In this document: positions 35,381 through 46,027 of the stretch, one piece after another
Numbering within the stretch: the first letter of the stretch is position 1
How the letters are laid out: each line of letters begins with the position of its first letter
Source of the DNA: Pogonophryne albipinna
Taxonomy: Eukaryota > Chordata > Actinopteri > Perciformes > Artedidraconidae
Direction of reading: 5' to 3'
DNA: 64,000 bases
NCBI GenBank assembly: GCA_028583405.1
Contig: CM053252.1
Coordinates: 41,193,697-41,257,696 of the forward strand
Made by a program: the position numbers and the translations under genes
Notes under the pieces: model-generated
Told to the model about the DNA's origin: nothing
Seen by the model: only the letters and a program-made list of their open reading frames with translations
The model's database searches: none

Positions 35381-35484
35381 TCAGACTTTCCAGGTGAGGA
35401 TCATTGATGATGAAGAATATGAAAAACATGAGAACTTCTTCATAGTTCTGGAGGAGCCGCGCTGGCTGAAGAGAGGGATCTCAG
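35381..35484 (+). CDS. slc8a2: Na+/Ca2+ exchanger exon: CBD2 second half
   Basis: The acceptor is TTGGATGCAG|T and the donor is TCAG|GTATGT. The first base completes the Thr codon left by the previous exon, and the exon ends in phase 1. It encodes QTFQVRIIDDEEYEKHENFF then IVLEEPRWLKRGIS. IIDDEEYEKHENFF carries the CBD2 acidic residues. This position corresponds to the mutually exclusive A/B exon of mammalian SLC8A1. The RWLKRGIS ending followed by ALLL is the strongest pointer to SLC8A2 (NCX2) rather than NCX1 or NCX3. I found no second, alternative copy of this exon, but have not excluded one. Confidence 0.92.
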
Positions 35485-35944
35485 GTATGTCCCTGCAGGA
35501 TGTTAATTTGATCTCAAGGTCAAACTTGACTTACCACAAACAAATCAAGAGGAGTAAACAGGAAGTTGTCATGGGAAATGACCTGGACAAAGACAAATAC
35601 TATAGCTTTTCAGAAAGTCTCTTTCCATTGCAAACAAATGTGTATAAAACTGCAAATATATAATTAAAAAGACATTCCTTTAAAGCAGTTTTCTTCAGCA
35701 TGAAAGTAATCCAATATCAGTTGTATGTACATCCCTGGGCACATGACAACATGAACAGTTAAGTTACAGAATAGCAAATTGGGCATACTTTTTAATCATT
35801 ACAATTTGCCAAAATGTAAACCAATGGCACAAAAATTGTAGCCCACAGACAACTCATTGTTTTCAGAATACTTCCTAAAACCCCTAAATTATGATAACTG
35901 TAGCTTCAAAATGTAGACGGTAAACGGTCTGCAAAGTCACAAAC

Positions 35945-37846
35945 TATGGAGTCAGATTTGGGTCAATATTCTAGCGCGCAAAACAAGCTACTCACGAGCG
36001 GAAAATGTGCTTTTACACGCGCATGAAATGACCCTCGCGCGCAGATTAAACCCCGGCGAGCGGCTATGCGCTCGCTCGCGAGAGAGACAGCCCTCTTGCT
36101 CGCTCGCGGGAGTGTCAGCCTCACTCGCTCGCGGAGTCTGTCTACGCACGTGAAACGTTTCTGGCACTTTGGGGCGGAGCCACTGGACTTTGATTGACAG
36201 CTGCAAGGAAGCCCGGAGTTGCCAGGTTTGATAAATGCCTGAACTACCAAGAGCCGAGGAGTGAGAGCTGCAAGATCAGTTGGACGAGATTGAATGGTAA
36301 AGTTGTCCATAAAAAACTATTATATTCGTAAAGTGTACAGCTAATATATATATATATTAGGGCTGTCAAACGATTAAACATTTTAATCAGATTAATCACA
36401 GCTTAAAAATTAATTAATCATGATTAATCACCATTCGAACTATGTCCAAAATATGCCATTTATTTATGTATATTGTTGTGGGAATGGAAAGATAAATGAA
36501 AGAAGGCGGATATATCCATTTAACATACAGTATCTATGTTTATTATAACATTTTTCTGCGTGTCAAAATGAAAGACAACCCACACACCTATCAATCATCT
36601 AACCGTGGGGTCTTAATTCATTACGTGTTGATTTCTATCAACGGGGGAGTACTTCAGGAAAGTCGACAGAGGGGGGGGGGCGGCGGCGGCTAACTTCGTG
36701 ACCACAGAGTGCGAACGTTGTGATCAGCTGTTTTAGCGCAGTTCTCCAGAGAAGGGGAAGAAAGTCTCCCTCCGCAGCCGGTTGGCGTAGTTTTGGCACA
36801 ATTGTACAGACCGACGTTAACAGCAGCCCTGTCTGTGCACACGGAGACCGACTCTGTCGTCCGGTGATCTAACCGCCTTCTGGAAAAGCTTCACAAGTAC
36901 GTCGGTACGCAAATGCGCTTTGTGACACAAGTTTCAGATTACGCACATAACCTGCGTACCAGTTATGTGCACCCCTGTACTACAGCAAAAGTATTCTCCG
37001 TCGGGACTTCCTGCAACAACACCGACATTATCAAAGATGTTCTATTGAGAAGACGATCACTACGTGACAAAAGTTTTCAAAACCGTTTCTGGTCTTCGGT
37101 ATTTCCAGACAAGTGGCTACTGAAATCAATCTGACTAACTGCTGTCTGTGCAATTTACTCCGTGCGAGTTGGCGGACTTTATTTTGCTTACTTTAACATC
37201 ATTTTTCATGGTGGGGCTAAGCCATTTCTTGGTATGGGTGTAGCCTACCCCAGCCATACCCTGGCGCTGCCACTGGTGGCACGTATGGGGCGGGCCATTC
37301 TGCACATGCGTTAAATGCGTTAAATATTTTAACGCAATTAATTCAAAAAATTAATTACCGCCGTTAACGCGATCATTTTGACAGCACTAATATATATTAA
37401 TTAATTTAATATAAAACAATATATTTTTTAGTGGAAAACTGCTAGCTACTGTCTGCTGTATGCATCTCCCTTACGAAATGAACTATAGTATTACTATAGT
37501 ATACTATAAGAGTTGTATAGTGTCCTTTAGTAAGTTTGTAGTGTTCTGTAGTATTTTTCACCAGCTATTGTATTGCTATAGTTTTTTCTGTAGTGCCATT
37601 TTATTAGCTATAGTAGCCCTATAATATTTCAATAGTAATACTATGTATCTAGATCTTTGTAGTATTCCTATATTATTTTAAATAGTATAACTATAGTATA
37701 ATAGTGTTTCTGTAGTTGTTTTTTAAACACACTATAGAACATTCCTAATAGCATGATATTGTCATAGTGAATGCATATTATTACTATGGTGTTTGTAAAA
37801 GTATTGCACTCCTAGAATTAATGTCATTTTTTTATATCAAATTAAT

Positions 37847-37883
<37 letters not shown>

Positions 37884-38281
37884 CTGTACACTTTACGAAT
37901 ATAATAGTTTTTTATGGACAACTTTACCATTCAATCTCGTCCAACTGATCTTGCTGCTGTCACTCCTCGGCTCTTGGTAGTTCAGGCATTTATCAAACCT
38001 GGCAACTCCGGGCTTCCTGGCAGCTGTCAATCAAAGTCCAGTGGCTCCGCCCCAAAGTGTCAGAAACTTTTCACGCGCGCGTAGACAGATTCCGCGACCG
38101 AGTGAGGCTGACACTCCCGCGAGCGAGCAAGAGGGCTGTCTCTCTCGCGAGCAAGCGCATAGCCGCTCGCGGGGGTTTAATCTGCGCGCGGGGGTCATTT
38201 CATGCGCGTGTAAAAGCACATTTTCCGCTCGTGAGTAGCTTGTTTTACGCGCTACAATATTGACCCAAATCTGACTCCATA
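35945..38281. mobile_element. Foldback element, ~410-bp arms, 5-bp duplication CAAAC
   Basis: The left arm (35945-36356, starting TATGGAGTCAGATTTGGGTC) is inverted at about 37872-38281. CAAAC is duplicated at 35940-35944 and 38282-38286. Copy A of the host element (near 14253) shows the undisturbed GGGTTTGTGAC. The arms hold a CG-rich block of overlapping CGCTCGCTCGCG words. The core contains a hAT insertion (36358-37389) and AT-rich sequence. No transposase. Confidence 0.8.
36358..37389. mobile_element. hAT-like element, TAGGGCTGTCAAA ends
   Basis: The ends are TAGGGCTGTCAAA and TTTGACAGCACTA, with ATATATAT on both sides (36350-36357 and 37390-37397). That duplication is low-complexity, so it is weaker evidence than the others. 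The interior shows AT-rich AATTAATC words near both ends and no intact transposase. It is inside the foldback element. Confidence 0.7.
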
Positions 38282-39024
38282 CAAACCCTCAAAGTACACC
38301 CTGTAGCGAGTAAAACTCTAACACAGAAAATACCTGTCTATGCTGCCCCAGAACACCTCGTTGGAGATTTCTCTTTTTCCATTTTTTTCTTCCTGGTGTA
38401 AGTGACGTAACGACCACGTGGACCAATCCGTGGAGCTCACACACACACACACTCACTCAGCCTTATCTTTTCTCAGCCGCGGCTCCGTGGATCTCCACTC
38501 ACAGTTCGCCACACACTCACGTGTGTGTGCTCAGGCTGAGTTCTGCTGTGTCTCGCTGTCTCGCAGACCCCACGCAGCAACCAGGAAGTGACACCAGTAA
38601 TCCAGCTCACACTGTCCGCTCCTCGAGCCTCAAAGGGCAGAGCAGCGAGCCCCGCAACGTCCCGCCAGCACGGCCCCCAGACCCCACGCAGCATTCTCAT
38701 CTGTTTCTCATTACTGGTGTCATTTCCTGGTTGCTAACAAACGCCATTGTAACACATAAACACTGATGTTCCGCTGTAACGGTGGTAGACTCATCAGAAC
38801 AGAGTGGGCGAGCTGACCAATCAGAGCACACTGGGCTCACAGGGAGGGGGGGGGCAGGAGCTCCAACAAGCCGTTTAGGACAGAGAGTGAATACACATGC
38901 TATACACAGATGCTGTTTGAGAAACCAATGTGAGTTTGGAACATTGAACAATGTAAATCTATTCTAGTAGACCTCAACAATGGAATTATGATCAGTATAA
39001 ATGGCCATGTCATGGGACCTTTAA

Positions 39025-39556
39025 CAAGAGTGCTTACTTTACAATGTAAGTGGAACTTCGTAATGTTTCATTGCTCATAGCTAACCTGCTGAGTAACAAC
39101 ATGACATTTGTCCAAGTTTAAATTCTTGCTCTTTTAGTTTGTCTGTTGTGGTGTGCTGCAGCATGTGGGTTTCCTTTTGTCTTTTATTCGGTTTGTTTAG
39201 CTTTTTAGCTGCTTCAATTACAAACACACTCACACACACCTGAACCTCCTCCTTTCTTCTTTGTTGTGTTTCGGAAAAAAAGTCACAGATGAAGAGAGAG
39301 GAGTGTTTATTTGGATTTTTGAAAGCTTGTCTTGAAGTCAGAGAGATTAAAAACCCCAGCTTTCGGACAGAGGCTCACTCTGAGAGTGACACTGCAGCTC
39401 AGTGATCACAAAGGAAGTCTCTAAATAGTGTCTGTGAGTTTGCACTTTCATCACAACACGTGGAGTGGAGTTTGATGTATTATTAGATGTTGCTGTCAGG
39501 CAGAATGTGTGCTATTACTAACTGCCCCCCCCCCCCCCTCTCTGTCCTCTCCACAG
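39025..39556 (+). other. Intron: nothing but the acceptor of the microexon
   Basis: No repeat or gene recognised. The last ~40 bases form a strong pyrimidine tract (a C-run, then TCTCTGTCCTCTCCACAG) serving the 18-nt exon. Confidence 0.5.
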
Positions 39557-39574
39557 CGCTGCTGCTCAGCCAAG
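39557..39574 (+). CDS. slc8a2: Na+/Ca2+ exchanger 18-nt microexon (ALLLSQ)
   Basis: It is bounded by TCTCCACAG| and CAAG|GTAAGA. The previous exon ends with G, which joins CG to give Ala. The exon then reads Leu-Leu-Leu-Ser-Gln and leaves one G for the next exon (phase 1 in and out). ALLLxQ follows RGIS in NCX2-type proteins and corresponds to the small cassette exon C of the SLC8A family. It was placed by splice-site and phase agreement plus the expected peptide. At six codons it cannot be supported by composition alone. Confidence 0.85.
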
Positions 39575-42304
39575 GTAAGAGCATCTGATATTCCTCGTGC
39601 TGCAGAGTGAAGCTCCTGGCTTCATTTCATTTGTCAGGAAATCTCAGTAGGGCTGAAGATAATAGTTACAAGTCAAACATTCTTCAGCTCTCTTGTTTAG
39701 TCCGACCAACAGACTTTATTAGAGCTTGATTAACCGAGAAAAGCACAACATCCTCATACCTGGAAAACAAGGAGCAAGGACATTTTTGCAATTTGTTCTT
39801 AAAATATGACAAACAATTATTCAGTTTATCAATATATTTGCTGAATATCAAACTAATTGTTTCAGATGACAATCTGAGGCTGAGCCCAGCATTAAAACGG
39901 CTTCACATTATCACAACATTATCATCACCCTAACCTCCGCTGAAGTATTAGTGAGCTGTAGTCTGACTCATCACAGCATCAACACGTTCAGAAAGAGAAG
40001 ATACAAAAGGCACTTTCACACCGGAGTACTTTTCCCCCCGAACTAGGCCGATAGGGGGGGAGATTTGGTTTCACACCAAAAATCTAAATCAAATCAAGTT
40101 TTATTTATATAGCACATTTTTTAAATGATTTTTGGTTGAGCCAAAGTGCTGTACATACAGTAAAAATACTTTGAAATAAGGACAATTTATAACAAATACA
40201 GCAGCACAGTTTGTGCAGAATATCAGTATGAGAAAAACGACACCCTCTGTCCTTAGACAATCACATCGTACAAGGAAAAACCTCCAGAGAAAAACCCACA
40301 GTTTAAAGGGAAACAATGGGAGAAACCTCAGGGAGAGCAACAGAGGAGGGATCCCTCTCCCAGGACGGACAGACGTGCAATAGATGCCGTGTGTAAATCG
40401 AAGAGATAATACATTTTACAGCGTAGGTAGGTAGACCAAATGTTTGGAAATGCATGTGTCTATAATAAGAAGATGAATCCACGAGGATGTCAGCAATCTT
40501 GTGGGAGCCATCAGGGAAGTAGTATGATGAGAGTCAGGCAGGACCGCAGAGACAGGTTCAGCCACGACTCAAAGTCCAGGACTCAATCCAGGACTCAGGA
40601 TAGAGGATCCAGGACACAGGACCACAGCAACAGGATCAACCACGACTCAGGATCCCGGCGTAGATATCGACACAAAAAAAAAGAAATTTCGGTGAAGCTG
40701 GGTTAATCGGAACATGAGAGTACACAGGTACAGATAGACAGAAGGAAGAAGTAAGGTGCCCCCCCCCCCCAACAGTCCAAGCCTATAGCAGCTAAACTAA
40801 CGTGTCTACATACAGTACATGCACTCCCTTAGGATAGGTTGAGGGAAAAGGGAAGCAAGTAAGAAACAGAGGTGGAATACGGTCGTAACACTCCCCGGCC
40901 GGAATAGGCCACTCTGCAACCTGTTACCCTCTAATAGAACCTTGAGAGGTCAGAGAGGGGAAAGGTGTTGGATAAAGAGAAAATAGAATGAATAGATTAC
41001 AGGAGTAGAGAGTATGAGAAGTAGAGAGAGGAAAGATTTAGAAGAATGAGAAGTAGTAATAACCTTAGTTTTAAATATAAGATCCAAGCTTTTAGGATTT
41101 AAGTGAAAGAGCAAGAACCAAAATGTAGGTAAAGAGGCACAGCGTATCTACGTCAATGCACTCTTAGTAGATTATTCTATCAACTGTAAGCTTTATCAAA
41201 AGAAGGTTTTAAGCGTAATCTTAAAAACGGATAGGCTGTCTGCCGCCCGAACACAAACTAGAAGCTGATTCTACAAAAGTGGAGCTTGATAAGAAAAGGC
41301 TAGAAGGCCACAGAGAAGAAGTGAGTTTTAAGTGTTGATTTAAAAAAAACTAATGTCGGGGCCGACCTCACATGGAGGGGCAGAGTGTTCCAGAGCCTGG
41401 GGCCAGCCGCTGTGAATGCTCGGTGCCCACGTGTTTTGAGCCTGGTCTTGGGCACTACCAGCAGCAGCTAGTTAGCCGACCTTAAAGCTCTGGCTGGGGT
41501 GTAGCGATGGAGGAGTTTGGCTATATAGGCCGGAGCCAGCCCATTTAGGGCTTTGAAAACAAATAAAATAAGTTTAAAATCAATTCTGAACCGAATTGGA
41601 AGCCAGTGTAGTGAGGCCAGAATTGGGGTGATGTGGTCACGCTTTTTATGGCCAGTGAGAAGACGCGCAGCTGCGTTCTGAACTAGCTGCAGGTGTTTAA
41701 TTGAGGCCTGGTCCATACCCACATACAGAGCATTGCAGTAATCCAGTCTCGAGGTAACAAAGGCATTAATGACCCTTTCTAGGTCTTTAAAAGATAAATA
41801 CGACTTGGTTTTGGCCAGTAGTCGTATTTTAAAAAAGCGCTACTGAAGGTCACTCCAAGGTTCATGACAGAGGGGAGGATGTTTTCTTTGAGGGAGCCCA
41901 GAATATCAACCCTGGAGGCTGGGGTCCAAAAAAGATGACCTTAGTCTTGCTCTCGTTGAGGTTGAGGAAATGTTGGCTCAGCCAGGATTTGATCTCTGTT
42001 AAACAGTCGATCAACTGCTGTAGTGAGTTGGCATTTTGATTGAAAGGCAGATAGATCTGTACATCATCGGCGTAACAATGGAAGGGGATATTGTGTTTTG
42101 TAAGAATTGAACCTAGGGGCAGTATGTACAGTAGAAAAAGGATTGGGCCCAGGATAGAGCCTTGGGGAACCCCACAGGTAAGAGGGGCTTTTGCAGAGGA
42201 GAAGGCACTTAGCTGCACTGAGAAGCTTCGGTCTGTCAGGTAGGACCTGAACCATGCAAGGGCAGAGCCTGTGATGCCTGCGGACTGTTCAAGACAATGT
42301 ATGT

Positions 42305-45000
42305 GTGTCGGTTAAGAGGAAAAGGTGCTTGTTTTTTTTGTTATTATTACTATCAGGGAATGTACAACTAAACCATGGACCGCCCAGCAGCAGTAGTAGT
42401 CAGATAGCTACTCCTGCTGATTTTAATTCTAGATCTGGGTTGGGATTCATTCACTTAAATGTGCGCAGTCTGTTACCTAAGTTAGATTTTGTCCGCATTT
42501 GGGCGAGCTCGACTGATGCTGATGTCATTGTCTTATCAGAAACTTGGCTGGATAAATCTATTTTGGCCTCTGACATCTACTTAAATGGTTATAGTGTATA
42601 TCGTACCGACCGTCCTAAAAAAGGTGGTGGCGTTGCCATTTATGTGAAAAATAAGTTTTGTGTAACCAAGATTATTTCCAAATCTATTAGTAAACAACTA
42701 GAATTTGTAGCTTTAAATATCAAAGTAGCAACGGGTCAACAGATCATGGTGGTGGGCTGCTACAGACCCCCCTCAGCTGTCAAGGACTCTTTATCTTCTT
42801 TGGCAAAACTTTTATCTCAACTTGACAACAAGGAAATAGTGCTGCTTGGTGATTTTAATTGGGACTGGTTAACTTCTGTGTCAGAGGATTTTAAAAACCT
42901 TTGTATCTCTCTGAATGTTACTCAGATTATAGACAGTCCTACTCGCCCTTACATTAAGTCCCCAAATAAATCCTCCCTAATTGATCTCATTTTAACTAAT
43001 GTTCCCCATAAATACTCATCTGAGGGAGTATTTGCAAATGATCTGAGTGATCACTGTGTTGTAGCCACAATTAGGGACACAAAAGTCCTAAAGGGTAAAC
43101 CTCGCATTATCAGTAAGAGAGACAAAAAGCATTTTGTGGAGCAGGGTTTTGCACATGATCTGTTTGATTTTGATTGGGGTAAAATCGATCTGTGTGCTGA
43201 TGTAGAAACTGCATGGTCTTATTTTTATCTTTGTTTTATGGAAATCATAGATAGACATGCACCACTGCGTACATTTAGAGTGAAGGGACGAGACAATCCT
43301 TGGTTTTCTGCTGAATTATCTAGTCTCCTACATGAGAGAAACAAGGCCTGGGCAAAGGCTAGGAAATCAGGCTCAGAGGTAGAATGGCTACGCTTTAGGC
43401 AGCTAAGAAATAGCTTCACATCGCAAATCAAAAGTGCTAAGTCTAAGTATTATCTTTCAGTTACCACAAAGAACCTGAATAATCCTGGAAACATTTGGAA
43501 AGCCATAAAATCGATATCCACCGGTGATATCCGTAATAAGCTACCTCCGTGCATTACCACAGCATCTGGCACTATATCGGACAGGGCTACTATGCTAAAT
43601 TGTTTTAATGAGCATTTTGTGTCCTGTGGCTCTCTGTTTGATTCTGTCACTAACTCTGCTTCTGTGAACACCACAGTCTGTGACTCTGAAAAATGTGTTT
43701 TGGAAAACCCTTTTAGTTTTACTCCTTTTACTGTTGATGTTGTTCGTGAAGCTTTAACCAAGTTAGATCCTAAGAAACCGGCTGGCCTGGACAACGTAGA
43801 GCCTTTATTTTTAAAGATAGCTGCAGATTGTATTGCTCCACCTCTCACTACTCTTTTTAACCTCTCCCTCAGCTCAAACACAATTCCAAAATTGTGGAAG
43901 TCAGCGTATGTCCTGCCTCTACTAAAAGGTGGGGAGGCCACTTTATTAAATAATTATAGGCCCATCTCTAAATTGTCAGTTCTGGCTAAGGTTCTTGAAC
44001 GCCTAGTGAGTGAACAGGTAAAGGTGTTTTTATGTACAAATGACATCCTGTCTAAACATCAGTCAGGCTTCAGAAAGCAACACAGCACCATCACTGCGAC
44101 AATGAAAGTAGTGAATGATGTGGCGAGTTTTTTAGATAATAAGCAGAGTTGTGCAGCTCTATTTATTGACCTGTCCAAAGTGTTTGATACCGTCGATCAT
44201 CGCATCTTAAAGCAGAGGCGACTCAGTATTGGCACATCCAGCCATGCAGTAGGGTGGTTTGTGAACTACCTCTCTGAAAGGTCCCAATGTGTTCATTTTG
44301 ATGGGCTGTCTTCTGAGTGGTTAAACATTACTAATGGTGTTCCTCAAGGTTCTGTTTTAGGTCCACTTTTATTCTCCATCTGCATCAATAGTTTAGGTGA
44401 AAATGTCGATGGAGCAACCTTATGCGGACGATACCGTGATGTACTGTGCAGGTCCCTCCATTAAGGAGGCTGTTGTTGAATTGCAAGCAGTTTTTAACAT
44501 TATTCAGACTCAGCTCTCTGAACTAAAGCTTCTTTTAAATGTTGATAAAACCAAGGTAATGCTCTTTTCAAAAGCTAAAAAGACACCAGAGCCTGTTGTA
44601 GATATTGTAACTACGCAAGGAATACAAATTGAAGTGGTTACCTGTTACAAATACCTTGGTATCTGGCTTGATGATTGTCTCACTTTTAAACGTCATGTAA
44701 ATAACCTGCTTAAAAAGCTGAGGGTTAGGCTAGGTTTCTTCTACAGGAACAAGTCCTGTTTCTCGCTTGAAACCAGGAAAAGGCTAGTCACTGTGACCTT
44801 TTTACCTGTGCTGGACTATGGTGATTTGATTTATATGAATACACCTGCCAATTGCCTGGTCAAGTTAGATGCTGCGTATCACAGTGCACTGAGATTTGTG
44901 ACAAACTGTAAAGCATTAACCCATCACTGTACCCTGTATGCAAGGGCTGGTTTCAGTGCCGGCTGGTGGAAAATATTTTTGGTTGGGCTGTTGTACGGAG
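42305..45000 (+). pseudogene. LINE ORF2: endonuclease plus reverse transcriptase, frameshifted
   Basis: The 719-codon open frame 42305-44464 starts with a short hydrophobic leader and LNHGP. Endonuclease motifs follow: HLNVRSLLPKLD, LSETWLD, RPKKGGGVAIYV, GCYRPPS, LLGDFNWDW and DLSDHCVV. RT blocks follow: [57 protein letters not shown] and TNGVPQGSVLGPLLFS. A one-base deletion just before the catalytic box shifts the frame at about 44405. The continuation (44397-44953) has YADDTVMYC and LLNVDKTKVMLFS. One substitution in the D-A-F block (SKVFDT where SKAFDT is usual) is minor. The hAT insertion after 44953 cuts off the C-terminus. A relatively young copy, judging by the long open frame. Confidence 0.85.
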
Positions 45001-45232
45001 CCCTGGAGGGTTCATAGAGAGAAAAATAAATAAAACGTGGCCACGTTTTACTTTCTCGTTCGCACGAGATACTAAAGCGTGCGCACGAGTTACTAAAGCG
45101 TGCGCACGAGTTACTAAAGCGTGCGCACGAGTTACTAAAGCGTGCGCACGAATTAATAAAGCGTGCGCACGAGTTACTAAAGCGTGCGCACGAGTTACTA
45201 AAGCGTGCGCACGAGTTAATAAAGCGTGGCCT

Positions 45233-45235
<3 letters not shown>

Positions 45236-45292
<57 letters not shown>

Positions 45293-45308
45293 TATGTGTG
45301 TGTGTGTG
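45236..45308. repeat. (GT)n microsatellite
   Basis: A GT run of about 25 units followed by imperfect GTAT/GTGT units. Confidence 0.95.
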
Positions 45309-45515
45309 GGGGCATTTGTTTATGATGGTATCGTTCGTTCCGGTGCACTCCGGCAGGACTATAGCACATCGAGATTAAGATTAAACAAATGTCTTTCACT
45401 TGGGAATACACTTAACTATAGAGAACCAGATTTGTGTAAAGTACTGTTCGTGGTAATTTGAAAACAAATGCCGGTGGTGTAGGACACACACGAACACGCA
45501 CACAGAGCGGAGCTG

Positions 45516-45516
<1 letters not shown>

Positions 45517-45558
<42 letters not shown>

Positions 45559-45569
45559 ACACACACACC
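45517..45569. repeat. (CA)n microsatellite
   Basis: About 25 CA units with one CC interruption. It has roughly the inverse composition of the GT run at 45236, on the other side of the foldback core. Confidence 0.95.
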
Positions 45570-45751
45570 ATGCGCCCCGGTGACAGGACATCTCCTTCAT
45601 AAAACGAGGGAGAATACTCTGGAAGCCTCGATCTCTATTCAGCTGTTCTAATGAAGGGAAACGCAGTGAAGTAAACAGTAAAAGGCACAGCTCTTTGCAG
45701 CTGGTGCTGCTCTTCTCAGATTCTGCTGAGTTACACGTTACTGCCTCCAGT

Positions 45752-46027
45752 GCCCTGTACGACGAAGCCAGTTCAACAGACCCTGGACTTGGATATGTTC
45801 GATTTACCCGGCTTAACTAACCCTAACAAACGCGATGTCGCTAAGCGGTCCTACGAAGCTGGTTATCAACTCAGTAAATCTCTTTCCGGCTGAGAGCGCG
45901 TTCACGTGAAAGGGACGGGGTTAGCAACATTTGACCAATCACAAACATGGAGACGCGTGCTGACAGCGCAGCGTCATACTTCATGAATGAATAGTGTAAA
46001 TAGCAAATCCTGCTTCGTAGTACAGGC
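45752..46027. mobile_element. Small MITE, relative of 21326-22361
   Basis: The ends GCCCTGTACGACGAAGC and GCTTCGTAGTACAGGC match the termini of the element at 21326-22361, as does the interior GACAGCGCAGCGTCATACTT. It is reduced to about 276 bp by internal deletion. Innermost member of the 40-56-kb nest. Confidence 0.7.

Larger units (their letters stand above)
35915..39020 (-). mobile_element. TTAA-type element, AGGTCCCATGACATGG terminus (copy B)
   Basis: On the minus strand it begins AGGTCCCATGACATGG at 39020, directly next to TTAA (39021-39024), and matches copy A (11164-14332) from there. The other end is truncated. Similarity stops near 35915, inside the AGACCGTTTAC block, and the terminal ~70 bases and left TTAA are missing. 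It is split by the foldback element 35945-38281. Its 38440-38760 interior is GC-rich and non-coding. Confidence 0.7.

Noticed and set aside
35301..35663. A 120-codon reading through the CBD2 exon and into flanking intron
   Set aside because: Only 35381-35484 matches the exchanger. The acceptor and donor sites and the phases of neighbouring exons set the limits, and the flanking residues have no similarity.
36496..37134. Two small plus-strand frames inside the hAT-like element at 36358-37389
   Set aside because: No transposase motif or other similarity is visible, and the lengths are within chance expectation.
44966..45325. Repetitive protein-like frame (KACARVT units)
   Set aside because: It is produced by the 21-bp DNA repeat of a foldback element. 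No start context or conserved product.
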